This document shows positions 38,798 through 47,983 of a stretch of 64,000 nucleotides of DNA, in pieces. How positions within the stretch are numbered: the first letter of the stretch is position 1; the number at the start of each line of letters is the position of its first letter. Both the position numbers and the translations under genes were made by a program. The DNA is from Marinobacter sp. X15-166B. GTDB lineage: Bacteria; Pseudomonadota; Gammaproteobacteria; Pseudomonadales; Oleiphilaceae. A model generated the notes under the pieces. The model saw nothing but the letters and a program-made list of their open reading frames with translations, ran no database searches and had not been told where the DNA came from. The stretch covers positions 1,881,569-1,945,568 of the forward strand of contig NZ_MEIY01000001.1 of assembly GCF_001752365.1 (NCBI RefSeq). Direction: 5' to 3'.

Positions 38798-39796
38798 ATG
38801 AAAAAAACGCTACTTGCCTCAGCGATCGCTGCTGCAACTTTCTCCGGCGCTGCACTGGCTCAGGACAGCAACCTGCCGACCGTTTACGGTAACATTCAGT
38901 ACGCGGTCACTCACGTTGACGTTGAAGGTTCTTCTACGATTGAGCATTTCGATAACGGTTCCACCCTGGGTGTAACCCACAGCCACCAGATTGCTCCGGG
39001 CATCACCGGCTTCTTCAAGATGGAGCTGGAAGGCATCGGCGCAGACGATAAGGCTGGCAGCAATGGTATCAGTGCCCTTGACGAAGCTTACATCGGTGTG
39101 AAAGGTGACAGCTTCGGTCAGATCTGGGTCGGTTCTGACGATTCCCGTTACGAAGACGCAATCGACAAGATCAGCAACTACTGGGAAGCCCTCAGCTCCG
39201 GTACCAAAATCGGCCACGACACCGGTGAAGGCGACCTGATCCAGTACAGCTCCCCGAGCTTCGGCGGTCTGCAGCTGAGCGCCGCCGTGCAGATCAACGG
39301 TAACGGCGAAGAGCGTGTCGACAGCACAGGTGCAAAAGTCGCCGGCAAGAAGTCCTACCCGTACCAGTTGGCGGCGGTCTACTCCATGGACGCGCTGGAA
39401 CTGGCTGTGGCCATGGACTCCAACGACGGCAACACCGCCTATAGCAGCAACGTTTTTGACAGTAGTGTTAACAACGAAAACACCTACGGTGTGCGCGCCA
39501 CTTACCGTGCGGGCGACCTGAGTCTGACCGGTTCCTTCCAGACCCGTAAAGACGTGGGCGATGCCTGGGGTCTGCTGGCGGGTTACAACGTGGGCGCCAA
39601 CACCTTCGCATTGGGTTACGGCTTTCAGGATGAAGACGGTGGCGATGGCGAAGTTTCTACCATCACTGCGCAAGCCCTGCACAACGTGTCCAGCAACCTC
39701 TACGTATACGTAGAAGGTCAGCTGAAAAACGAAGACAGCGGCGTGGCTGATCAGGACACCACGACTCTGGCTCTGGGTGCTACCTACTACTTCTGA
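38798..39796 (+). CDS. Gram-negative general porin
   Basis: The 332-residue protein has a signal peptide (MKKTLLASAIAAATFSGAALA) and then a beta-barrel of the general diffusion type, opening with VYGNIQYAVTHV. The alternating-strand pattern and a C-terminal phenylalanine (LALGATYYF) are the hallmarks of outer-membrane insertion. Substrate preference cannot be read from the sequence. A terminator follows. Confidence 0.93.
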   Translation: MKKTLLASAIAAATFSGAALAQDSNLPTVYGNIQYAVTHVDVEGSSTIEHFDNGSTLGVTHSHQIAPGITGFFKMELEGIGADDKAGSNGISALDEAYIGVKGDSFGQIWVGSDDSRYEDAIDKISNYWEALSSGTKIGHDTGEGDLIQYSSPSFGGLQLSAAVQINGNGEERVDSTGAKVAGKKSYPYQLAAVYSMDALELAVAMDSNDGNTAYSSNVFDSSVNNENTYGVRATYRAGDLSLTGSFQTRKDVGDAWGLLAGYNVGANTFALGYGFQDEDGGDGEVSTITAQALHNVSSNLYVYVEGQLKNEDSGVADQDTTTLALGATYYF

Positions 39797-39825
39797 TCTG
39801 AGTTAGCTCAGTCTGAAGCAGTCTG

Positions 39826-39860
39826 AAAAACCGGTGACCGCAAGGTCGCCGGTTTTTTTT
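39826..39860 (+). terminator. Terminator of the porin gene
   Basis: AAACCGGTGACC (39828-39839) pairs with GGTCGCCGGTTT (39844-39855), with one T-G pair and a GCAA loop, followed by further T residues. It lies directly before the CYTH gene. Confidence 0.92.
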
Positions 39861-39891
39861 GTTACAGTAATGAAAAATGACGGATGACCCC

Positions 39892-40740
39892 ATGGCCCAG
39901 GAACTGGAAATCAAACTGACCCTCAATGAGTGCGATTTGGCGGCGGTGCTGGTCTGGTTGAAGGCCCAGCCCTGCACCGCCCTTGGCGCCAGCAAGCGGC
40001 TGGAGAACACCTACTACGACACCCCCGGGGCCGACCTGAACCGGCAAAAAGCGGCCCTGCGGGTACGCCAGCAGGGCGATGCCTGTGTGCAGACGGTGAA
40101 AACCCAGGGGCGGTTTGTCAACGGCCTGCACCAGCGGGATGAGTGGGAGTGGCCCCTGGCAACGGCGACCCTGAACCTCGGTTTGCTGGCGGACACTCCG
40201 CTGGCGGAGGGCGTGAACCTGGCGCAGCTGGCGCCGGTGTTCGAGACCAATTTCAGCCGCCAGATTGTGATCATCGACGACGGCGAAGCGGTGATCGAGT
40301 GTGCGCTGGACCACGGGGTGGTCGTCGCCGGCTCGCGGCAAAAACCCCTGTGTGAAGTTGAATTCGAACTCAAGTCCGGCAACCCCCAGCGGCTGCTGGA
40401 GTGGGCCGGGCGCCTGGCCCAGCGGTGCCCGGTGTTTGTGAACCTGATCAGCAAAGCCGAGCAGGGCTATTACCTGGCCGGTGTGCACGCGCCTGCAGCC
40501 GATGCACAACCGGCGGATGCGGTGATTGCCTGGTGCCGGCGTCTGGCGCTGGCCTGGCTGTGCGGAACGGCGGTGGACCTGCAGGGGCTGGATGAGGAAG
40601 CGCTGGCCGTCCGGGCCGGACAGAAGGCGGTGACGGATGCACTGCAGCGGGTCATGACCCAGCTGCAGGCGGGGGCAGAGCCCGCCACCTTGCTGCAAGA
40701 CCCGACCCTGGGACAGCTGCAGCTGGCGCTGCTGGCCTAG
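39892..40740 (+). CDS. CYTH-domain inorganic triphosphatase, YgiF-like
   Basis: CYTH enzymes hydrolyse triphosphates in a beta-tunnel. The 282-residue product starts MAQELEIKLTL, with the ExExK metal/phosphate motif, and has RLENTYYDTP, LRVRQQG and CEVEFELKSG, matching the YgiF half of E. coli. The C-terminal CHAD domain is short or absent (about 80 residues remain). ATG 39892 is chosen over 39877 by comparison with YgiF. As in E. coli, glnE is near, but here two transport genes lie between. Confidence 0.8.
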   Translation: MAQELEIKLTLNECDLAAVLVWLKAQPCTALGASKRLENTYYDTPGADLNRQKAALRVRQQGDACVQTVKTQGRFVNGLHQRDEWEWPLATATLNLGLLADTPLAEGVNLAQLAPVFETNFSRQIVIIDDGEAVIECALDHGVVVAGSRQKPLCEVEFELKSGNPQRLLEWAGRLAQRCPVFVNLISKAEQGYYLAGVHAPAADAQPADAVIAWCRRLALAWLCGTAVDLQGLDEEALAVRAGQKAVTDALQRVMTQLQAGAEPATLLQDPTLGQLQLALLA

Positions 40741-40753
40741 GGGGGCACCGCCC

Positions 40754-42100
40754 TCAGCCGCTGCCGAGAATGGCGGTGGCAATGCTGAAGTAGATCAGCA
40801 CCCCGCTGACGTCGGCAATGGTGGTGATCAGCGGAATGCTGGCCGCCGCCGGGTCAATCTTCAGGCGGTTGAGCACCAGCGGCAGCAGCACCCCGATCAG
40901 ACTGCCGGCCAGCACCACGGCAATCATGGTCAGCGCCACGGTGGTGGCAATGTCGATGTTGGTGCGGAACACGCCCACCCCCCAGACGGTGAGCGCCATG
41001 GTCAGCCCCAGGGCCGAGGCCACCAGCAGCTCCTTGCGGAACAATCGCCACCAGTCCCGGTTGACCACGTCGCCGGTGGCAATGCCCCGAATCACCAGGG
41101 TGGCGGACTGGGCCCCGGCATTACCCGCACTGGCCACCAGCAGGGGCATAAAGAACAGCAGCGCCAGATGGGCACCGATGATGCTCTCAAAATGGGCGAT
41201 CCCGGCACCGGTGAAGATGTTGGCGAACACCAGAATCACCAGCCACTGGATGCGGGAACGGTACAGCGAAAACGGCGATGCGACGATGACGTTGGACTCC
41301 AGGGCACCGACGGAGCCCCCTTTGTGGATGTCCTCGGTGGCCTCGGCTTCGATCACGTCCATGGCGTCATCGTAGGTGATGATCCCCATCAGTTGCTGGT
41401 CCCGGTCCAGGACCGGCAGCGCCAGCAAGTCATACTTGGCAATCAGCTTGGCGGCATCATCCTGCAGGGTATCCGTATAGGTGTACACCAGCCCGGTGGC
41501 CATCAGGGTATCAACGATGGTGTCCGGCGGGGCGGTAATCAGTCGCCGCAGGGACACCACGCCAATCAGGTGGTGCTGATCATCCACCACGTAGGACTGG
41601 TAGATGGTCTCTTTGTCCATTGCGGTCTTGCGCAGGATGGTAATGGCTTCGCTGGCGGTGATTCCGGAATCAAAAATGGCGAAATCGGTGCTCATCAAAG
41701 AGCCCGCGGTCCCCTCCTCATACCCGAGCAGGGTGGTCAGGTCTTCGCGGTCGTCCTGATCGAGGGATTTGATCAGCTGCTGCTGGAGGGGCTCCTCCAG
41801 GCGGCTGAAAAAATCGGCCCGTTCGTCCGAGGGCATTTCTGCGGTGAGCAGGGCCAGCTCGGGAACCGGTGCGTCTTCGGTCAGTTCCAGTTGCGTCTCG
41901 GGGCTGATGTAACCCAGTACCTTGGCCCGGGCTTCCAGGGGCAACAGCTCGAACAGGGCTTCACCCATGCCGTCTTCCGGGTGCTGCTCAATAAATTCCG
42001 CCAGGTCAGCGGCATTGAACTGGCTGGCGGCTTCCACTATCGCGTGGTGCTGGCCTCCTGACAGGGCGTCGATCAGGGGTTGGTAGTGTACTGGCTGCAT
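40754..42100 (-). CDS. mgtE: Magnesium transporter MgtE
   Basis: MgtE is a Mg2+-gated channel. The 448-residue protein has the N-terminal superhelical domain (about 1-130), a CBS pair (about 135-255) and a C-terminal five-helix membrane domain that starts around residue 280. It lies 24 bp downstream of the K+-channel gene, probably in one operon. Its 3' end is 13 bp from the CYTH gene end, so the two converge without an obvious terminator. Confidence 0.93.
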   Translation of the reverse strand: MQPVHYQPLIDALSGGQHHAIVEAASQFNAADLAEFIEQHPEDGMGEALFELLPLEARAKVLGYISPETQLELTEDAPVPELALLTAEMPSDERADFFSRLEEPLQQQLIKSLDQDDREDLTTLLGYEEGTAGSLMSTDFAIFDSGITASEAITILRKTAMDKETIYQSYVVDDQHHLIGVVSLRRLITAPPDTIVDTLMATGLVYTYTDTLQDDAAKLIAKYDLLALPVLDRDQQLMGIITYDDAMDVIEAEATEDIHKGGSVGALESNVIVASPFSLYRSRIQWLVILVFANIFTGAGIAHFESIIGAHLALLFFMPLLVASAGNAGAQSATLVIRGIATGDVVNRDWWRLFRKELLVASALGLTMALTVWGVGVFRTNIDIATTVALTMIAVVLAGSLIGVLLPLVLNRLKIDPAAASIPLITTIADVSGVLIYFSIATAILGSG

Positions 42101-42124
42101 AGCAAAACCCTGGGTAGCGGTGGA

Positions 42125-43351
42125 TCAATCGGTGTCCGGGGTGGAATCCGCGGGGATGGTGGCATTTTCCTGTACTGTCCGCCACTTTTCCAGAAAACTT
42201 CGGTACCGGTCCAACGCTTCCTGCACGATCTCGACGGTGGGCGTATCCTGGGACTTGACCAGAATGATCAGTCCTTTGCCCTGTATTTTCTTGGTCACCG
42301 GCGGGTGACAGACCACCTCGCCGTCCGGGCCAATGTAGGCCAGTGCGGTGCCTATGCCATGACGGATCAAAGCGCTGACGATGTCCGCCCAGTTCAGATC
42401 GTCCACGTCGATCTCATACCGGTGGGGGTGGTCTTTTTCGTAATTGAACATGTCCTCGAGCACTTGTTCCGAACCCGGCGCCACCACGGCTCTGACCATA
42501 ATCTCGGGGTAGGTGCGCACCGGGCGGATGATGGTGCGGATACCCAGCGGGACAAAGCGCATTCGGTTCTCATCCACCACGCACTCAAGGGTGGTGCGGG
42601 AGGCCAGGTTGACCTCGCTCAGGCGGTGGGCGATATCAAAGGTGAGGCTGTCGGACACCGGGTCCGACTCGTCGGCCGCCAGCAACAGAATATGACGGGC
42701 GTCACCGGCGTGCACCGCCTTCAGGGCCTTGGGGTCGGCACCGTAACCGTGATAATGCACCAGCCCCATGTCGGACAATTCCTGGGGCAGGCCGTTGGGG
42801 TATTCCCGCGTCAGGATCTGGATCGGGATGGTTTCGTAGCCCGGCACCGCCCGCAATTGGGTGGCAATGCGCATGAAGTATTGCTCCCCGGCGTGGCGGG
42901 GGGTATTGATGATCACTATGTGGTCTTTCATGTTATAGATCCAGCGTCCGGTAAGAATGCGTTCCCGCCGGTAATAGCGGTACTCGATAAAATCACTGAT
43001 TATCAGCGTCATGATGGTGATGGAGGCGACGAAAATCAGGGCGATGGTGCTCAGCCGGCCCAGGGTGGTGGCGGGGGCGAAGTCGCCGTAGCCAACGGTG
43101 GCGAGGGTAGTCATGGTCATCCACGCCGATTCGAACAGGGACAGTTCTTCAACGCTCCAGATGATCAGCGTTTGCAGGGCCACCAGTCCACCCAGTATCA
43201 AGAACAACCGCTTGATGCGGGCCCGGATGATGCCGGAAATGGGCAGGTGGGAGTACTGGTGCTCGGGGTTGAGCGGACGACGGTTGCGAAGCATGTAAAG
43301 CCTATGGGCGTCAGTAATAACGGCGTGGCGGGCGAGCGCCATGGCGCTCAT
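42125..43351 (-). CDS. Potassium channel with RCK/TrkA-N domain
   Basis: The 408-residue protein has two membrane helices around the selectivity filter TVGYGD (near residues 85-90) and a large cytosolic RCK-type domain from about residue 140. It ends with a charged tail. The MthK-like layout suggests ligand-gated K+ flux; the ligand is unknown. GGAAG precedes the ATG. It is divergent from glnE with only 53 bp between. Confidence 0.88.
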   Translation of the reverse strand: MSAMALARHAVITDAHRLYMLRNRRPLNPEHQYSHLPISGIIRARIKRLFLILGGLVALQTLIIWSVEELSLFESAWMTMTTLATVGYGDFAPATTLGRLSTIALIFVASITIMTLIISDFIEYRYYRRERILTGRWIYNMKDHIVIINTPRHAGEQYFMRIATQLRAVPGYETIPIQILTREYPNGLPQELSDMGLVHYHGYGADPKALKAVHAGDARHILLLAADESDPVSDSLTFDIAHRLSEVNLASRTTLECVVDENRMRFVPLGIRTIIRPVRTYPEIMVRAVVAPGSEQVLEDMFNYEKDHPHRYEIDVDDLNWADIVSALIRHGIGTALAYIGPDGEVVCHPPVTKKIQGKGLIILVKSQDTPTVEIVQEALDRYRSFLEKWRTVQENATIPADSTPDTD

Positions 43352-43404
43352 CGAATCTTCCTATTACAGTACAAAAATATAACAGAGATACAGAGGTTTG
43401 CATT

Positions 43405-46329
43405 ATGCCTGAACCGTGGGGTGCATTGCCGCCCATTCTGGCCGCTGAAGTGGCGAACCATTGGGCAACCATCTTTCCGGACGGCTTGCCGGACTGGGTG
43501 GCCGACTCCGATCATCCGGCCGCCGACGGTCGGGTCAGCGTCCACGATCTGGCCGGGGCCCTGGCCCGCAGCGTGTTTGTGCGCCGCACTCTGGAACAGC
43601 AGCCCGCAGCGATGGCGGCCATGGCGGCCTCCCGGTCTTTGTCAGAACCCACCACGGCGGAGTATCTGCAGTCGCGCTGGCGCGGTTTTCTGGCCGAGGT
43701 GACCGACGAGGCCTCTCTGCACACCCAGTTGCGCCGCTTTCGCCGCGAGGTGCAGTTCCGGATCATCTGGCGGGACCTGCTGGGCTGGGCCGATCTGGCG
43801 GAAACCATGCAGGCCACCAGTGCGTTTGCCGATGTGTGTATCCAGGGGGCACTCGATTGGGTGTACGCCGACAGTTGCGCCCAGTTCGGGACGCCCTGGG
43901 GGCGTGACCCGGTCACCGGTCACGAGGCCCCGCAGCAGATGGTGGTGCTGGGCATGGGCAAGCTCGGTGGCTGTGAGCTGAACGTGTCCTCCGACATCGA
44001 CCTGATTTTTGCTTTCCCCAGTAACGGCGAAACCCGGGGCGGGCGCCGAGCGCTGGATAATCAGCAGTTTTTTGTGCGTGTGGGCCAGCGGCTGATTCAG
44101 GCGCTGGATCAGATCACCGCCGATGGCTTTGTATTTCGGGTGGACATGCGCTTGCGTCCCTACGGGCAAAGTGGTGCCCTGGCGTTGAGTTTTGCCGCGC
44201 TGGAAGCCTACTATCAGGATCAGGGACGCGACTGGGAACGTTACGCCATGGTCAAATCGCGGGTTGTGGCCGGCGACCGGCGTGCCGGCCAGGTATTGAT
44301 CGACTCCTTGCGGCCCTTTGTGTACCGCAAGTACATCGATTTCAGCGCCTTTGAATCGTTGCGCAACATGAAGCTGATGATCGGTCGGGAGGTCCGGCGT
44401 CAGGGTCTGGAAAACAATATCAAGTTGGGCAGTGGCGGGATCCGTGAGGTGGAGTTCGTGGTGCAGGCGTTTCAGCTGATCCGCGGCGGCCGCGACCGGG
44501 AACTGCAGCAACGGGAGCTGCTGACCATTCTGGATGAACTGGTGGAGCTGGAGCTGTTGCCCGAACCGGTGGTTGAGGAATTGCGCGCCGCGTATGTGTT
44601 TCTGCGCAATCTGGAGCATGCCCTGCAAGGGGTGGCCGATCAGCAAACCCAGTTGTTGCCCGCCGATCAGCTGACCCAGGCGCGCATCGCCCTGATCCTG
44701 GGGTTCAGCGACTGGCAGGCCTGCATGGACGCATTGAACGCCCACCGGGAGCGGGTCGCCCGTCATTTTGCCGACATCATCGCGATTGATGACCCGGAAC
44801 AGAACGGCACCGTGCTGGATGAGGACTGGCAGGCCCTCTGGTTGGGGGAAATGGACCCGTCGACTGCGGCAGCCTGGCTGGCCGGGCAGGGCTACGAGGC
44901 GCCGGAAGCCAGTGCGAGCCTGCTCGCCGAGCTGCGTGACGGGCGTGCGTTGCAGACCATGCAAACCCAGGGCCGGCAGCGCCTGAACCGGTTTATGCCG
45001 GTGTTGCTGGCAGAACTGACCCAGGTGGATTGCCCCTCAGAAACCCTCGGCCGGGTCATGCCGCTGGTGGAAGCGGTGTTGCGGCGCACCGCGTACCTGG
45101 TGTTATTGCTGGAAAATCCCGGTGCCCGCAGCCAGCTGGTCTGGCTGTGCAGTGAAAGCCCGTGGATCGCCAGCCAGCTGGCGGAAACCCCTCTGCTGCT
45201 GGATGAGCTGCTGAATGCCGAGAGTCTGTATCACCCGCCCCCGAAGAGCGAATTGCAGGACGATTTGCGCCAGCAGATGCTGCGCATTCCGTTCGAAGAC
45301 CTGGAAGAGCAAATGGAGTCCCTGCGTCACTTCAAAAAGGCCCACGTGTTGCGGGTGGCCGCTTCCGAAGTGCGGGGCACCCTGCCATTGATGAAGGTCA
45401 GCGATTATCTGACCTGGATTGCCGAGGTGGTGCTGGATCATGTGGTTGCGGTGGCCTTCGCCAATCTGGTGGCCCGGCACGGCTACCCCTGCCAGGCGGA
45501 CGGCTCGGTGTGTGACACCGGTTTCGCCATCGTCGGTTATGGCAAACTGGGGGGCATCGAACTGGGGTACACCTCGGACCTAGATCTGGTGTTCGTTCAC
45601 GATGCCGCCCCCGAGCAGAGCACCAACGGTGACAAACCCATCGACAACGCGGTGTTCTATACCCGTCTGGGCCAGCGCATAGTGCATATCCTCAGCACCC
45701 AGACGGCGGCCGGCCAGTTGTACGATGTGGACATGCGTCTGCGCCCCTCGGGAAACTCGGGGTTGTTGGTGACGACCCTGGCGGCGTTCGAACGCTATCA
45801 GCGCAACGACGCCTGGACCTGGGAGCACCAGGCCCTGGCCCGCGCCCGCGGTGTGGCCGGTGACCGGCGGACCCTGGCCCGGGTCGAGGCCCTGCGGCAC
45901 GACTTGTTGCGGATGAAGCGCGATCCGGACACCCTGCGTCAGGACGTGGTCGACATGCGCGAGAAAATGCGCACCAGTCTGGGTACCCCGGAAACGGGCG
46001 GGATAGCGGTTGAGGTGTTTCACATCAAGCACGATCGCGGTGGAATTGTGGACATTGAATTTCTGGTGCAATACCTGATGCTGGCCCACAGTGCCGCCCA
46101 CCCCGCGCTGACCCAATGGTCCGACAATATCCGCCAACTGGAAGAACTTGGGCGTGCCGGGGTGCTGCCGGTGGCGGACACCGAGACGCTGATTGCCGCC
46201 TACATTACCCTGCGCTCGACCATTCACCGACGGGCTCTGCAGAATCTCAACAGTCAGGTTTCCGGCGATGCGTTTGCGGACGAGCGCCGGTGTATTCAGG
46301 CGCTGTGGCAGCGGGTGATGCTGGCATGA
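43405..46329 (+). CDS. glnE: Bifunctional glutamine synthetase adenylyltransferase/deadenylase
   Basis: GlnE adds or removes AMP on the GlnA tyrosine under PII control. The 974-residue product has two nucleotidyltransferase modules: GMGKLGGCELNVSSDIDLIF (N-terminal, deadenylase) and GYGKLGGIELGYTSDLDLVF (C-terminal, adenylase), each with its GS/SDxD metal motif, and a helical linker between. The length is slightly above E. coli (946). Its substrate gene glnA lies about 10 kb away in the same window. Confidence 0.97.
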   Translation: MPEPWGALPPILAAEVANHWATIFPDGLPDWVADSDHPAADGRVSVHDLAGALARSVFVRRTLEQQPAAMAAMAASRSLSEPTTAEYLQSRWRGFLAEVTDEASLHTQLRRFRREVQFRIIWRDLLGWADLAETMQATSAFADVCIQGALDWVYADSCAQFGTPWGRDPVTGHEAPQQMVVLGMGKLGGCELNVSSDIDLIFAFPSNGETRGGRRALDNQQFFVRVGQRLIQALDQITADGFVFRVDMRLRPYGQSGALALSFAALEAYYQDQGRDWERYAMVKSRVVAGDRRAGQVLIDSLRPFVYRKYIDFSAFESLRNMKLMIGREVRRQGLENNIKLGSGGIREVEFVVQAFQLIRGGRDRELQQRELLTILDELVELELLPEPVVEELRAAYVFLRNLEHALQGVADQQTQLLPADQLTQARIALILGFSDWQACMDALNAHRERVARHFADIIAIDDPEQNGTVLDEDWQALWLGEMDPSTAAAWLAGQGYEAPEASASLLAELRDGRALQTMQTQGRQRLNRFMPVLLAELTQVDCPSETLGRVMPLVEAVLRRTAYLVLLLENPGARSQLVWLCSESPWIASQLAETPLLLDELLNAESLYHPPPKSELQDDLRQQMLRIPFEDLEEQMESLRHFKKAHVLRVAASEVRGTLPLMKVSDYLTWIAEVVLDHVVAVAFANLVARHGYPCQADGSVCDTGFAIVGYGKLGGIELGYTSDLDLVFVHDAAPEQSTNGDKPIDNAVFYTRLGQRIVHILSTQTAAGQLYDVDMRLRPSGNSGLLVTTLAAFERYQRNDAWTWEHQALARARGVAGDRRTLARVEALRHDLLRMKRDPDTLRQDVVDMREKMRTSLGTPETGGIAVEVFHIKHDRGGIVDIEFLVQYLMLAHSAAHPALTQWSDNIRQLEELGRAGVLPVADTETLIAAYITLRSTIHRRALQNLNSQVSGDAFADERRCIQALWQRVMLA

Positions 46330-46406
46330 TCGGGTTGCTTCGTGCTGGTGGTTTTTCCTGCTAGAATGCCAGCTCAACAGAACCTGCTTGCTTAGGAGCA
46401 CAAACA

Positions 46407-47333
46407 ATGTCGATGGCGGATCGCGATGGCCTGATTTGGTTGGATGGTGAGATGGTACCCTGGCGGGAGGCCAAAACTCACGTTCTGACTCATACACTGC
46501 ACTACGGATTGGGATGCTTCGAAGGTGTGAGGGCGTACAGCACCGACCAGGGTCCGGCAATTTTCCGTCTGCAGGAGCACACCGACCGTCTGTTTCGCTC
46601 GGCCCATATCCTCAAAATGAAGATGCCGTTCAGCAAAGAGCAGCTGAACGAAGCACAACGGGCCACCGTGCGGGAAAACAACCTGGATGAAGCCTACCTG
46701 CGCCCGATGGTGTTCCTGGGTTCTGAGGGCATGGGCCTGCGTGCCGACAACCTGAAGGTGCACGTCATGGTTGCCGCCTGGAGCTGGCCGTCTTATATGT
46801 CGCCCGAGGCCATGGAAGTGGGCATCAAGGTGCGTACCTCTTCGTATACGCGCCACCACGTCAACATTACCATGTGCAAGGCCAAGGCCAACGGCAACTA
46901 CATCAACTCCATGCTGGCGCTGAATGAAGCCATTGAGAGTGGTTGTGAAGAAGCCTTGTTGCTGGACAACGAGGGTTACGTGGCGGAAGGCTCCGGCGAG
47001 AACGTGTTCATTCTGCGCGACGGTGTACTGCACACCCCGGAACTCACCTCCTGTCTGGAGGGGATCACCCGGGCCACCATCATTGAGTTTGCCCGGGAAC
47101 TGGATATACCGGTCAAAGAACGCCGCATCACCCGTGACGAAGTGTACGTCGCCGACGAGGCTTTCTTTACCGGAACCGCCGCGGAAGTGTTGCCCATCCG
47201 CGAGCTGGATGGCCGTGCCATCGGCACCGGCAAACGGGGTCCGCTGACCGAAAAACTGCAAAAGATGTACTTTGATGCGGTCAAGGGCCGGGCCCCGCAG
47301 CACAGTGACTGGCTCACCGCTGTCCGAGACTGA
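46407..47333 (+). CDS. ilvE: Branched-chain amino acid aminotransferase
   Basis: IlvE is a PLP enzyme of valine, leucine and isoleucine synthesis. The 308-residue product begins MSMADRDGLIWLDGEMVPW and has HTLHYGLGCFEGVRAY, the lysine region CKAKANGNYINSMLA and the EGSGENVF phosphate-binding segment typical of fold IV. An extended -10 TGCTAGAAT at 46359-46367 lies after glnE and may be its own promoter. Confidence 0.97.
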   Translation: MSMADRDGLIWLDGEMVPWREAKTHVLTHTLHYGLGCFEGVRAYSTDQGPAIFRLQEHTDRLFRSAHILKMKMPFSKEQLNEAQRATVRENNLDEAYLRPMVFLGSEGMGLRADNLKVHVMVAAWSWPSYMSPEAMEVGIKVRTSSYTRHHVNITMCKAKANGNYINSMLALNEAIESGCEEALLLDNEGYVAEGSGENVFILRDGVLHTPELTSCLEGITRATIIEFARELDIPVKERRITRDEVYVADEAFFTGTAAEVLPIRELDGRAIGTGKRGPLTEKLQKMYFDAVKGRAPQHSDWLTAVRD

Positions 47334-47350
47334 CATCAGCAAACTTCCGG

Positions 47351-47386
47351 GCCGCCGTTGACTGAACCTCCGTCCGGCGGCTTTGT
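47351..47386 (+). terminator. Terminator of ilvE
   Basis: GCCGCCG (47351-47357) pairs with CGGCGGC (47375-47381) across a 17-nt loop, followed by TTTGTT. The long loop and short T-tract make it moderate. Confidence 0.6.
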
Positions 47387-47422
47387 TATGTGTTATCAAT
47401 CTATTACCTACAGGACGATCTA

Positions 47423-47827
47423 ATGGCAGATGTAATCAGGGTGCCGGTTTCTTTCGGCGAAGTGCTCGACAAAATCACCATCCTTGAGATCAAGTCAGAG
47501 CGGATTCAGGACGAAGCCAAAGTAAAAAACGTGCGTCTGGAGCTGGAAGAGCTGACCGCCACGTGGAATGAAGCGGTGCAAGATCAGACCGCCATTGCGG
47601 ATCTGCGGGCACAACTCAAAGCGGTCAATGAAGAACTGTGGGTGATTGAAGACGATATCCGCGACGAAGAGGCCGATCAGAATTTTGGCGAGCGCTTTAT
47701 CGAACTGGCCCGTGCCGTGTACGTAACCAATGACAAGCGTGCTGCCCTGAAAAAAGACATCAATCTGGCGCTGGGCTCGCGCTTTGTGGAAGAAAAGTCC
47801 TACCGGGACTACACCGCCCGCAAATAA
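47423..47827 (+). CDS. DUF6165-like small protein
   Basis: The 134-residue protein has VPVSFGEVLDKITILEIKSERI, ELWVIEDDIRDEE and FGERFIELARAVYVTNDKRAALK, a pattern I recognise as DUF6165. It is mainly helical with no membrane segment or signal. The function is unknown; similar proteins are often found near LPS or glycan genes, as here. ATG 47423, with AGGA before it, is chosen over an upstream in-frame start at 47390. Confidence 0.72.
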   Translation: MADVIRVPVSFGEVLDKITILEIKSERIQDEAKVKNVRLELEELTATWNEAVQDQTAIADLRAQLKAVNEELWVIEDDIRDEEADQNFGERFIELARAVYVTNDKRAALKKDINLALGSRFVEEKSYRDYTARK

Positions 47828-47983
47828 GCCCCCCCTCTCCCGCCAGGGGCGAGGGGAGCAAGCACCCCAAGCCTTCAGCAGTGCAGGAGCCCCCGCCCCT
47901 GGCCGGGGGAGCAAACACTCCAAGCGTTCTGCAGTGCAGTAGCCCCTCGCCCCTGGCGGGGGAGGGGTTGGGGAGTGGGGGTG
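47828..47983. repeat. Tandem palindromic G/C-rich intergenic repeat
   Basis: About two and a half units of 53-58 bp lie between convergent genes (approximate starts 47831, 47889, 47942). Each carries a CCCCTCGCCCCTGGCGGGGGAG-like palindrome followed by AGCAAxCACxCCAAGC and a CAGTGCAG element. The outer units are in opposite orientation, so the whole can fold as one long hairpin. It may serve as transcription end or as a REP-like element. There is no coding potential. Confidence 0.75.

Noticed and set aside
42080-43702. A 540-codon plus-strand frame opposite the K+ channel and entering glnE
   Set aside because: Shadow of the channel gene; it reads glnE out of frame.
47828-47983. CRISPR-like array
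   Set aside because: Units are palindromic, fewer than three, with no unique spacers and no cas genes.
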